Assembly (NCBI RefSeq): GCF_030272615.1
Contig: NC_081412.1
Span: 546,724,202 to 546,788,201, forward strand
DNA from: Cryptomeria japonica
Taxonomy: Eukaryota > Streptophyta > Pinopsida > Cupressales > Cupressaceae
DNA length: 64,000 nucleotides
Reading direction: 5' to 3'
Made by a program: the position numbers and the translations under genes. Shown in pieces: positions 36,947 through 46,735 of the stretch. Within the stretch, counting starts at the first letter, position 1. Each line of letters starts with the position of its first letter. The notes beneath the pieces are model-generated. The model had not been told where the DNA came from. It did not search any database and was given only the letters and a program-made list of their open reading frames with translations.

Positions 36947-37126
36947 TGTAGCGTCCTAAAATTGTGACACTTGCAATTTTGAATGCATTTGGGTCTTCAC
37001 GATGGCGATGCAACACGAAACCTGAATGGAGACCCCGAAACTTGTTCATGACACAAAAAACTGCATTTCTCAGCACCCTGGCCTGATCCCTCCTTGCACC
37101 CTGCTGTCCCGGGAGGTGGGACCATG

Positions 37127-37213
37127 GCGCCTAGTGCCCTGGTCCTTCAAGACTAGGGTGCCCAGTGCCCTGGTCCCCCAGGACCATGGCGCCCAGCGCC
37201 CTGGTCCTTGGCC
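37127..37213 (+). repeat. Three 31-bp GC-rich units in the G LTR U3
   Basis: GCGCC(T/C)AGTGCCCTGGTCC-type units start near 37127, 37158 and 37189 and repeat in the 3' LTR (about 43746-43833). GGACCATGG and CCCTGGTCC segments are complementary, so the array can fold into alternative hairpins. It lies about 120-200 bases before the TATA box. Confidence 0.75.
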
Positions 37214-37330
37214 CCATTTTGGGCCTGGTCTCCTATGGGGCTTCGGGTCTTTATGTTTGCAATTTGGAAAATAGTACTTCCTGGTCGGCCTGAGGTCAGG
37301 AAAATTAGTCTTTTAACCCTAATTGACAAG

Positions 37331-37338
37331 TATATAAA
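37331..37338 (+). promoter_or_regulatory. TATA box of G 5' LTR
   Basis: TATATAAA is conserved in both LTR copies (the second at about 43950-43957). It lies downstream of the GC-rich unit array. Confidence 0.6.
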
Positions 37339-38201
37339 CTACATTTCCTCTCTCAAAAAGGGAGGAGGACATATGTGAGCAAGGCGCGAAAGCGATATTC
37401 AAACATTCAAGCATTCAAGCATTCCTTCAAGCAATTGATCAGTCTAAGTCTCCATTCAAGGCTAAGTGTTGCATTCAAGACAAGGATTCAACCATTGAAG
37501 AGGAGATCACATACTACAACATACAACATACAACATACAACAACATCTATACCTTTGCATATAAGGATACAAACATCCTTACAACAAGGTATTAGTACTT
37601 GTTTTACATTACATTTATAGCATTTCTCATTTCTTGGTTAATTCCAAAACTGGGGTTTGACCTAAGGGCAAACCCCTAATCCCTAACCCCCCAATCATCT
37701 TCTCTTTTCTGTGTGTAGGTTGCAGGTACGCGGCTGTAATTGAAGATCTGGAATCCTTGTGCAGAGACGAACAGATCCACCTTCGTTTCGCGGATTTTTC
37801 GGAGGACCGTGTGCACGCCGGGCACCATCGTCCTGTCAACTTTCGCTCAAATTTGTAGAACAGCACCATCTCAACATTTTACTGCTAATTCCAGGTCCGC
37901 AGCTTCATCCCATATCCCTATCTCTGTTTATAAGTGAATATTTCCCACTTTACATGCATTCCTAGTTCAATCCTTCTATCTACATTTCTTTACAAAAGAG
38001 GGTATCCTTGATGTCTTAACCCTTGAAACTCATATAGAATCCAATCTTGCATTGTGTGGGATTGGATCTTGTGGGTTTCAACCCCTCCTTTGAATGTAAA
38101 GTCTCTCCTAAGTGAAAACCATCAACCCTAGTGACTCTCCCTTCTCTCTCCTTGGAGTTGGGGAGGGGAGAACAACTAGGGTTTGATTTTTCCGCTTTAC
38201 A

Positions 38202-39386
38202 TTTCGGTGAACCCAACGTGAACATCCTCATTTTGATTATTCATGGTTAGATTTGAAAATTTTTCTTCCTTAATTGCATTTCCATGTTTGATCTTTTGCA
38301 AATTTTAGAGGCTAATTGCATAAAAACCCTAAAATTTTCTTTTTAGTAATTGAGCTTGTGAAATGTTTAATTGTTAATGCTTGTTTCAGATCTACCCTTC
38401 TATTGCAAATTGTCAATTCATATTTGTGCTTTAATTCTGAAAATTAAGTGGTTAAATGTCAAAACCCTAATTTTTAAGACCTTCTTGATTCAACCTTTGA
38501 CTGATAATTTCACTAATCAAAACAATTCCAAATTGGCTATAACTTTGGATTCCACAATAAAATCACAATATCTTTCATCCTTGAAAATTTGGAAAAAAGT
38601 TGTGAGGACCGTGTGCACCTCGAGCGCCATCATCCTCGACATTTTTTCTGAAATTTCGGGAGCTAGATCTTATTGTATTTTTCTGCTAAAATCCAGAATT
38701 TTGGCTGATTTTATCAATTTTAACAACTTCAAAATTAAAGTCAAAGTTGGTCTAGTGATTGCTTGGATTAAGGCTTCTAATCATTCAAAAATCATTGAAA
38801 TTAAAATTCCTGTCGAAATTGTGTTTCTTACAATCCTAAATCTGAAAAGTGTGTTAGCATTCATTCGAAATTTCAGTGTTTTATTCAAATTTTTGCAATT
38901 TGTGACTTTTGAAATTAAGTGTTTAATTGCAACAACCTTGATTTCCACTTTCAAATTCGAATTTTGCATGAAATCGAGTCAATCTTTAAATTTCAAAACT
39001 TGCATTGCTTTCAGCATTCCCTCTAAAATCATAAAATTCAAAATTTTAATTTCCCCCTCTTTTTCAAAATTCAAATTTTGCATTTTTCAACAATCTTGGT
39101 AGGGTTCAATTTTGAGATTGCAACTTTAATTTGGCCTATCTACAGATCGTAAAATCACTCAATTTTTTCAGATTAGCTTTAAAATCATCATAACTTTCAT
39201 CCCTGAAAATTTCAAAAAAAGTTGCAAGGACCGTGTGCACTCCGAGCGCCACGGTCCCGGACATTTTTTCTGAAATTTCGGGAGATTGTCCTGATTGCAT
39301 TTAACAGCTTAAATCTAGGAGATTGGCTGATTTTATTGAAATTTGCTACCTCTAAAAATTCAAAATCTTCTCTCTCTCTTTAGTGC
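38202..39386 (+). repeat. Element G leader with a ~620-bp internal duplication
   Basis: Segments near 38530-38740 and 39150-39360 are diverged copies. Each has AACTTTCATCC-like sequence, a GAAAATTT run, then GGACCGTGTGCAC, CGAGCGCCA and ATTTTTTCTGAAATTTCGGG, then GGCTGATTTTAT. The GGACCGTGTGCAC core also occurs in both LTRs. A 243-codon frame (38371-39102) crosses the first copy but is biased AT-rich sequence without domain features, so it is not called a gene. Confidence 0.7.
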
Positions 39387-42365
39387 ATGAGTTTTACAAC
39401 AATAAGCCCTACTTACACTATTCCTGTTAGACGAAGCCTTAGAATTAAGTCTTTCCAAGGTGTAATTACCGAGGAGATGGAACCTAATTTGAATGGCCTT
39501 TTTAATGAGGACATGGGTAATTCCTCTAATCCTCTTAATGATGAAGAATCTCTCCATGAGGTTTCTATAGAACAACTTTCAAAATTGGATAACCAATTTG
39601 ACGATTTTCGACAATGGATGTCTCAAGAATACCCCGACAATGAAGCTCTTTCCTTAATTGAGGGTCTAAAACGTATGGTTCAAAGTGATAAGAATGGAAT
39701 TGATATTTTGCGTGGTATTGCACACATTGTGGATTCGAATGTGATGCCAATGAAAAGTTGTGCCGAAACCTTAGGTTATACACAACCTCCTACTCAAGTC
39801 AATCATTCTATTCCTTTGACAACTCCTATTGCTAGTATACCTACTTTTACATCAAACATAATGACTACTTCAACACAAGACATTCCTCCTATGATCACTA
39901 GTCATGGGGGCAATCCTTCTTCTTCAATTAACCCTCTTCCTTCATTCAATCCAACTTCATCATTCATTCCTTCAATGGGTGTTCCTCTTATATCTCCACA
40001 AATGAACATGACGCAAGGGGGCAATTCATTTAACCCTTCCATTCCTCCTTGTAGTGTTCCTCCTGTCCAATCATCTCCTATGACTAACTATCATAGTGTC
40101 CCACCACCTTACTCTCTACCTTCTTTCAATAACATAACACCTCCATCACAATCTAACACGTCTAATATGAACTCTTCGACTGAAGCGACCATTAACAGTC
40201 TTGCACAAACTGTCTCTTCCTTACAGCAACAAATTGCTTCTATGAATCAATCTAAGTTTAGTGTGCCCACATTTGATGTTGGGAGCCCACTTTCTCTTGA
40301 CATTGTTCGAGCTATCCCCACTAAACATGTTGAAATTCCACATTTGGAGCTTTATAATGGTAAGGGCGATCCTTTAACACATGTTAAGACCTTTCAAACA
40401 ATATGTACTGATTTTGCTTATGACCTAAGGTTGCTTGCAAAATTGTTTACTAGAACATTAAGAGACAAAGCCCTACAATGGTATTGCTCATTGCCTTCCT
40501 ATTCTATTACTTCTTTCGAACAACTTGCAAATGCTTTTATTCAACAATTTCAAAACAATATAAGTCCTAAAGTTACTTTGATTGATTTAATGCATTGTAA
40601 ACAAGGTGTTAAAGAAAAAGTGACTGATTTCATTGGTAGATATAAGCATTTGTATGCTCAAATTTCTTTTCCAGTGCCTGACAATGATATTCAAAGAATC
40701 TTTATTTCTAATTTACAAAAAGACATTAAAGAAAAACGTCTGTTTTCTGAGTTTACTTCTTTCCAACAGTTGTGCGCAACTCTTCACAATTATCAACTGA
40801 CTATGAGTCAAATGGAACAATCACATCCTATGGCTCCGAGTGATAAGGGTGATAGTAGTCAACAACCATTTAGGAAGTTTAAACCGAACAGAGAGTCCAT
40901 TAAATTCAATGAAAACATCATCAACAACAATGTGAATGTAGCATCAGGTGTGCCTCCTATTTCTAAATTTTTCAAGAAAGAAAGAAAGTTTACTCCTTTG
41001 AATGAATCATTGCATAGTATTATGAATAAGTTATTGGAACAAAATGTGCTTACTCTTCCTCCTATAAGGCAAATAGATCCTGCAAAGATTAATTCACCCT
41101 ATTTTGATAACAAAGCTTTTTGTCAATTTCATCGTCATCCTGGGCATGATACTGAAAAATGTTTTGCTTTAAAGGGTAAAATTCAAGATTTGATTGATAA
41201 TAATACTATCTTTGTTTCTGGTGTGAATGATAAAGGCAACACATCTGTAGCTCCTCCTAACCAAAATCTTCAGATTTTTACTGATCCATTGCCTTCTCAT
41301 ACCTCTAATGCGATTGATACTACTGATTCCTCTGTCTCACCTGATGATCTTGTGTCTATGACTCCTAATGTGATTAACTTTGTGGAGCAACAGAAAATCC
41401 TTAAAGAACCTTCCATCACATTTGATTCCAGTGAAACTATCAGGGCACCTGATGGTCCTTTATATATAGTTGCAAAAGTCAAGAATACACCTTGCAGTGG
41501 AGTGCTTATTGATCCTTCTTGTATGGTTAATATCATTACGGAAGAATTTCTTTTTACTTTGCAATTGAATCAAGTGATCTATGATGAAACAAATGTGGCT
41601 GTGAAACTATTTGATGCATTTTCTTCTCCTGCAATTGGTTCTATTACATTACCTATTGAGGTCCATAACAAATCCCTTGATGTGGACTTTTCTATTATTC
41701 CACCATCCGAACAATTTAGTGTGAAGCTAGGCTATCCTTGGCTATCTTCCATGAAAGCTATTGCTTCTCCTATCCACAAGTGTTTGAAATTTCCCCATAA
41801 TGGTGAAGTTGTTACTATCAATCATAGCCTCTTTAAACCAGCTGAAAGAACTTCTAGTGTTCCTATTGATTACTTTTGGCCTAAACAATTCCAATCTCTT
41901 CCATCACGAAGTGATCATCTTTTCAAATCTTATCAAAAGTGGAAAAAAGATATGATCCTATCTCTAAGTGAACCTAGAACACCCAAACTTGATATTCCTA
42001 TCATTCTTGAGAAGGAAGTTCTTCCTTTGAAAGATAAAACTAATGTCTTTCCTCAAAAAGATTCCCAACCCATCCCTATGGATGTGACTATGCCTATATC
42101 TAATAAACTTCCTAAAAGTAGACCTATACCTCCTCGTCATGATGGACTTGGTCTCCTTCCTAAACCAAATATTCCTCCCTTATATGGAGCAGTTCCTCCT
42201 CCTTCCTCTTATGGAGAGAAGAGACCTTCCTCTTCTCCTATTGTTCAACCTAAGAGACCACAACCTAAACACTCAAGTGATAAGGATGAGAACATTCCTC
42301 CTCCTCACTCTTCTCCACTTCCTACTAAGACTAGACGAAATCGTTCTGCACGTGAACGCCGATGA
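39387..42365 (+). CDS. Element G Gag-protease-like polyprotein (992 aa)
   Basis: This is the longest open frame in the window, with ATG 39387 chosen as the first Met. Residues 1-130 are acidic and helical. Residues 130-300 are a Pro/Ser/Thr/Asn-rich linker. About 310-470 match the retrotransposon Gag domain (YNGKGDPLTHVKTF, ALQWYCSLP, QLANAFIQQF). A Tat/Athila-type His/Cys motif (CQFHRHPGHDTEKCF) lies near residue 575, and a protease-like domain near 680-820 (RAPDGPLYIVAKV, VLIDPSCMVNIITEE). The usual catalytic Asp-Ser/Thr-Gly is replaced by Asp-Pro-Ser, and the remnant at 16205-18215 shares this, so it is a family trait and not decay. The C-terminus is Pro-rich. The frame ends at TGA 42363-42365 but continues open beyond it. 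Protein activity as a protease is doubtful. Confidence 0.85.
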   Translation: MSFTTISPTYTIPVRRSLRIKSFQGVITEEMEPNLNGLFNEDMGNSSNPLNDEESLHEVSIEQLSKLDNQFDDFRQWMSQEYPDNEALSLIEGLKRMVQSDKNGIDILRGIAHIVDSNVMPMKSCAETLGYTQPPTQVNHSIPLTTPIASIPTFTSNIMTTSTQDIPPMITSHGGNPSSSINPLPSFNPTSSFIPSMGVPLISPQMNMTQGGNSFNPSIPPCSVPPVQSSPMTNYHSVPPPYSLPSFNNITPPSQSNTSNMNSSTEATINSLAQTVSSLQQQIASMNQSKFSVPTFDVGSPLSLDIVRAIPTKHVEIPHLELYNGKGDPLTHVKTFQTICTDFAYDLRLLAKLFTRTLRDKALQWYCSLPSYSITSFEQLANAFIQQFQNNISPKVTLIDLMHCKQGVKEKVTDFIGRYKHLYAQISFPVPDNDIQRIFISNLQKDIKEKRLFSEFTSFQQLCATLHNYQLTMSQMEQSHPMAPSDKGDSSQQPFRKFKPNRESIKFNENIINNNVNVASGVPPISKFFKKERKFTPLNESLHSIMNKLLEQNVLTLPPIRQIDPAKINSPYFDNKAFCQFHRHPGHDTEKCFALKGKIQDLIDNNTIFVSGVNDKGNTSVAPPNQNLQIFTDPLPSHTSNAIDTTDSSVSPDDLVSMTPNVINFVEQQKILKEPSITFDSSETIRAPDGPLYIVAKVKNTPCSGVLIDPSCMVNIITEEFLFTLQLNQVIYDETNVAVKLFDAFSSPAIGSITLPIEVHNKSLDVDFSIIPPSEQFSVKLGYPWLSSMKAIASPIHKCLKFPHNGEVVTINHSLFKPAERTSSVPIDYFWPKQFQSLPSRSDHLFKSYQKWKKDMILSLSEPRTPKLDIPIILEKEVLPLKDKTNVFPQKDSQPIPMDVTMPISNKLPKSRPIPPRHDGLGLLPKPNIPPLYGAVPPPSSYGEKRPSSSPIVQPKRPQPKHSSDKDENIPPPHSSPLPTKTRRNRSARERR

Positions 42366-42824
42366 AAGCATCGTCTTAGAGCTCAAACAGCTGCTTCTCA
42401 AACTTTGCAATCCCTAAAAACACCTTCAGCCAGTATTATTCCATTTTCTTCTCAGCCGATGATTGAGCCAAAATCTCCTAAACATAAGATGCATGATGGT
42501 CTTGATCCTGTGCAAGTTAAAGACCCTATTTTTATAAATCTGGATGATGATATAGATGAAAATGTTATTCATGATGAAAATGTTACTCCTGTTCATTCTG
42601 ATAATGAATATGTTGATGTTGATAACCATTTATCTAACGCATTTTCTAAAGCACTTATCCTTGCTCCTAGACAAGAGCAACGTGGCTCGGAACATGAACA
42701 TAGCCCTTGTTTGGATCTTGAGATAGCTCCATCTGTTGTGTTGGCTGTTCCTCCTCTAGCGTGTTTCCTACCTTCCCAAAATATTGATCAGCAAGATCGG
42801 GGGGTAGATGACGTGCTAGACTAG
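42366..42824 (+). pseudogene. In-frame extension of the G polyprotein beyond TGA
   Basis: After TGA 42363-42365 the same phase stays open for 152 codons to a TAG at 42822-42824. It reads KHRLRAQTAAS, a Pro/Ser stretch, then an acidic segment with DLDDDIDE-like composition. The related remnant has TGA at the same codon (18109-18111) and also shows recognisable similarity after it (SLKTPSASIIPF against SPKTPTVDIIPF). It may be a readthrough extension, or the stop may have been inherited by both copies from a decayed master. Confidence 0.55.
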
Positions 42825-43566
42825 TTTCATTAGCATAGCAGATTCTCTCCTCCACTCTTTTGTTACTTCTTCTATGTGTTATTCTCATTGTTCTATTTTT
42901 TGTCCTTAGTGTTGTCTACTTGAGGACGATGCAAAGCATTGAGATCTCTTTTGGTCTCTCTCATGTTGACTCAAAAGACACATGTGTTCCCTTCTTCTAG
43001 GTGACCTTCCTTGATTGGGGAATGAAGAACAATTATGCATACATACATATGATATACATGAATTATCATACAGCATACTGACCCCGAGGAAGGCGAAGTC
43101 ACCTTGTGCTTTGTGTTTTGTGTCTATTATCCTTGGGTTTATCTCACACTTGGGGGCTAAATCCTTGTGATAATGTGCTCCTTTCTCATTCCTTATATGT
43201 ATCACTACCTTAAAGAAATCACCCCCGGTGAGGCATGTACGATCGCTTTAACGTAGGGGGCATACATCCCGTTCATATCTTTTCAAGATACTTGAAAATT
43301 TCTTGACAAATTTAGCTTTGCCTTGAAAATTTTTGATATCTTTCTTGCATGACTCATAGTGAGGGAACCTTACTACTGACAGTCATGGTTCTCCCTTGTG
43401 ATCTTCCCTTTTACTTTTTCAATCGAAGTCGTAAGATCCTTAGTCCACTGGGGGCTTGGTGTATCTTGCCTCCTTGACGTGGTGAAAGTTTTTTTCAATG
43501 TTGTTTCCTTGTACTTTACCGGAAGTATTGGCATACGCTTATACTCCCGCTAAAGTGGGGGCTAAA
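42825..43566 (+). other. Element G 3' untranslated region with polypurine-tract-like motifs
   Basis: No coding frame is supported. CTTGGGGGCTAAATC (about 43149), CACTGGGGGCTTGG (about 43448) and AAAGTGGGGGCTAAA (43552-43566) share the GGGGGCT core. Only the last abuts the LTR and is the likely primer for plus-strand synthesis. The others may be old duplicates or second primers. Confidence 0.6.
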
Positions 43567-44764
43567 TGTAGCTCCTAAAATTGCGACACTTGCTATTTCG
43601 ACTGCATTTGGGTCTTCACGATGGCGATGCAACACGGAACCTGAATGGAGACCCCGAAACTTGTTCATGACACCAAAAATTGCATTTCTCAGCACCCTGG
43701 CCTGATCCCTCCTTGCACCCTGCTATCTCGGGAGGTGGGACCATGGCGCCCAGTGCCCTCGTCCTTTAGGACTAGGGCACCCAGCACCCTGGTCCCCCAG
43801 GACCATGGTGCCCAGCGCCTTGGTCCCTGGCCCTATTTTGGGCCCGGTCTCCTATGGGGCTTCGGGTCTTTATGTTTGCAATTTGGAAAATAGTACTTCC
43901 TGGTCGGCCTAAGGTCGGGAAAATCTGTCTTTTAACCCTAATTGACAAGTATATAAACTACATTTCCTCTCTCAAAAAGGGAGGAGGACATATGTGAGCA
44001 AGGCGCGAAAGCGATATTCAAACATTCAAGCATTCAAGCATTCCTTCAAGCAATTGATCATTCTAAGTCTCCATTCAAGGCTAAGTGTTGCATTCAAGAC
44101 AAGGATTCAACCATTGAAGAGGAGATCACATACTACAACATACAACATACAACATACAACAACATCTATACCTTTGCATATAAGGATACAAACATCCTTA
44201 CAACAAGGTATTAGTACTTGTTTTACATTACATTTACAGCATTTCTCATTTCTTGGTTAATTCCAAAACCGGGGTTTGACCTAAGGGCAAACCCCTAATC
44301 CCTAACCCCCCAATCATCTTCACTTTTTTGTGTGTAGGTTGCAGGTATGCGGCTGTAATTGAAGATCTGGAATCCTTGTGCAGAGACGAACAGATCCACC
44401 TTCGTTTCGTGGATTTTTCGGAGGACCGTGTGCACGCCGGGCGCCATCATCCCGTCAACTTTTCCTCAAATTTGCAGAACAGCACCATCTTGACATTTTA
44501 CTGCTAATTCCAGGTCCGCATCTTCATCCCATATCCCTATCTCTGTTTGTAAGTGAATATTTCCCACTTTACATCCATTCCTAGTTCAATCCGTCTATCT
44601 ACATTTCTTTACAAAAGAGGGTATCCTTGATGTCTTAACCCTTGAAACTCATATAGAATCCAATCTTGCATTGTGTGGGATTGGATCTTGTGGGTTTCAA
44701 CCCCTCCTTTGAATGTAAAGTCTCTCCTAAATGAAAACCATCAACCCTAGTGACTCTCCCTTCT
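43567..44764 (+). repeat. Element G 3' LTR, truncated at its 3' end
   Basis: It matches 36947-38145. The match ends in GTGACTCTCCCTTCT at about 44764, about 57 bases before the expected LTR end. The next base pairs belong to the Copia F 3' LTR. A microhomology of a few bases may have guided the deletion. Confidence 0.9.
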
Positions 44765-45144
44765 ATCATCGTAGTTTGGATATGAGACACTTAGGGAAGT
44801 GTGCACATAGGGATATATCTTGTGGGAGAAATTCCACCTTTTGTGGTCTTATTTTATTGTTACACTCCACATTCGGTGGATATTCCATCTCTTGTGGAAT
44901 ATTATATTATTTCTCCTACCTAACTCTAGTATTTCTTACCTACCCTTGTTTCTCATTGAGCCACATGCCATGATTGTGTGCTCGTATATCCATATGGCCT
45001 TGCCTATATAAGAAGGCTCATATTCATTGTATTGGTTAATCCAGTTGATCATTTGTATATTGATGAGAATACAATTTGTTCTTGTCATTCTATTATCTCT
45101 CTTTATGCTTTTCATTGTGCCCTTGATCTTGGCAAAATCTCACA
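44765..45144 (+). repeat. Copia F 3' LTR, lacking its first ~80 bp
   Basis: From GTAGTTTGGATATGAGACAC it is collinear with the 5' LTR to the end AAAATCTCACA, followed by CACCT. The missing start shows that the G/F junction is a deletion and not the original element end. Confidence 0.9.
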
Positions 45145-45672
45145 CACCTTTCTCTGCCAAGCATACGTGGCATCATCTCATGATGTCGCGGTCTTTATCA
45201 CCCTTTCACTTTCGACCACAAGGAAGTGTGGACCATTAGATCTGTCCTGTCTTTAGAAACTGATCAAAATATTTAGGAATTTTGGACTTAATAAAATTAT
45301 GGGCACTGGCAAAAAAATTAAAAGGAGATCGACTATAGGGAAAACTTTATGCAACTTAGGAAAATCATTTCGTAAACCGGTCTAACACAACTTAACATTT
45401 AGGGAATAAAATGGCCCTAACAATAGAATACAACCCTCATCCTTAAGTGGGAAAAAGGTAACGACAAAATATAAAAGGCCCAAATATTTTCTTTTATGCC
45501 AAGACTTAATCAAGAAACCACAACCCCCAAAAACCCTAAACCCTGAAACCTTGAAAAAGGGTTTAATAAAACCAAAATTTTGCAAGACATAATTTTAGGT
45601 CCTATTAGAACCTATCTCTCCAAATTGTAAGTTGCAAACAACATGTGATGGTTTTACTTCTCTTCATGTGCG
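45145..45672. other. Flank between Copia F and element D, no gene seen
   Basis: After the F target duplication comes ACGTGGCATCATCTCATGATGTC, similar to the left flank of F at about 31296-31330. The rest is AT-rich with several CCCTAAA-like triplets near 45530-45545. No coding frame is convincing. Confidence 0.45.
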
Positions 45673-46562
45673 TGTTAGATACTTGATCAGTCCCAAAGAC
45701 ATTGAGAGGGGGGGTGAATCAGTGTCTAACCGGTGGATGAAATATTCAAACTTGTTTGCAAATTTAAAACCCAAATTAATGTACCGGTAAACAAGAAATA
45801 AAACAATAAAGAGAAATAAGAGAGACATCATCAATGCACACCATAACACAAGATATTTTGGTGAGGAAACCCAGTATGGGAAAAACCTCGGTGGGATTTG
45901 TGACCCACAATATTTACTCACCGGCCAATATGAATAAATATTACTGATGCAATAGGGGCCTACACATGTAGGAAGGCCAATAGCCTAGAGCTCACTACTC
46001 AATCACAAAAAGGAGTCACACTAACTACAAAATTGGATGATTAAATCCAATGACAATGTACTGCTCAAAATAGAATCTAGAATTCTTGATTCAGTACTAG
46101 TTTAAGATTTGTCAAATACCTCTGCCATAAAATTTTCTTCTCTCTTCTCTACTCTTAGTCGCTCATCAAAATTATTACATCAAAATGCATATACAGCTAT
46201 TGACTCTGATAATCCACTTGCATTAATCACCTATACATATTTCACATACCTAACACACTTTTCACATACCTATGTCACTTGAAAAATGACCTATAAGATC
46301 TCATACATATATGAGTCTTTACAATATATCATGTCAGCTATACAATATAATTACAATACTAAAAAATATAATTTCCATGTCGGTTGGGGTGCCGATAAGA
46401 TCTTCTATTGGTGTAGACTGGGTGCTAGTGAGAATAATCTTGGTGTGCCTACCGGTGCTGGCAGATGATGGTTGTTGCCAGTGAATGTTGTGAACCATAT
46501 TACTAGTTGGTTGACATCAATGACAACATCAACTATTCTCATTTGAGTGTAGAATGCTAATA
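45673..46562 (-). repeat. Element D 3' LTR (about 890 bp)
   Basis: On the minus strand it starts TATTAGCATTC, which is TGTTGGCATT-like with two transitions, right after AAAGGGAGAGAT. It ends near 45673. It holds GAGAGGGGGGGTGAATC (45705-45720) and AAACCCAGTATGGGAAAAACC (about 45864), the two blocks shared with the other long LTRs here. The outer end is approximate. Confidence 0.65.
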
Positions 46563-46735
46563 ATCTCTCCCTTTGGCATTGATGGCAACACTCATGAGAA
46601 AAATCCAAAAACTGATATAAAATGAAGTCCAAAACTTGATCAAAAACATAGGAGTGCTCCCCTTGAGAAAATGATCTCATCTATACATTTTTCTCCATAG
46701 TACTACTACCCCTTTGACATTAATGACAAAGGATG

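Larger units (their letters stand above)
36947..38201 (+). repeat. Element G 5' LTR (about 1,255 bp)
   Basis: Starts TGTAGCGTCC and ends CGCTTTACA, giving short inverted ends TGTA/TACA. It carries a GC-rich array (37127-37213), a TATA box TATATAAA (37331-37338), short ACAACATACA repeats near 37515-37540 and the motif GGACCGTGTGCAC (about 37804). The sequence after the end, TTTCGGTGAACCCAACG, may hold the primer site, but I cannot name the tRNA. Confidence 0.85.
36947..44764 (+). mobile_element. Element G: Gypsy-type LTR element with gag-protease only
   Basis: Direct repeats at 36947-38201 and 43567-44764 start TGTAGC(G/T)CCTAAAATTG, and the 3' copy is truncated. Between them are a ~1.2 kb leader with an internal duplication, one long gag-protease frame (39387-42824, one TGA) and a 740-base tail with a polypurine tract before the 3' LTR. 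No reverse transcriptase, RNase H or integrase is present. It inserted into the RNase H region of Copia F after ACATC (36942-36946). The Gag and His/Cys motif resemble the Tat/Athila branch of Ty3/Gypsy. Confidence 0.85.
31573..45144 (+). mobile_element. Copia F, plus strand, interrupted by Gypsy G and internally deleted
   Basis: The 5' LTR at 31573-32021 matches a truncated 3' LTR at 44765-45144. The element is flanked by CGCCT (31568-31572) and CACCT (45145-45149), a target duplication with one G-to-A difference. Gag-pol runs from 33086 until element G inserted at 36947 within RNase H. After G, the end of RNase H, the F 3' untranslated region and the first ~80 bases of the 3' LTR are absent, so a deletion removed them together with the end of the G 3' LTR. 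Confidence 0.9.

Noticed and set aside
38371-39102. 243-codon plus-strand reading frame in the G leader
   Set aside because: AT-rich hydrophobic composition, crosses a duplicated noncoding module, and has no domain signature or similarity to other frames here.
36947-44764. Element G as an autonomous Gypsy element
   Set aside because: No reverse transcriptase, RNase H or integrase motif between the gag-protease frame and the 3' LTR, and only about 740 noncoding bases remain there.
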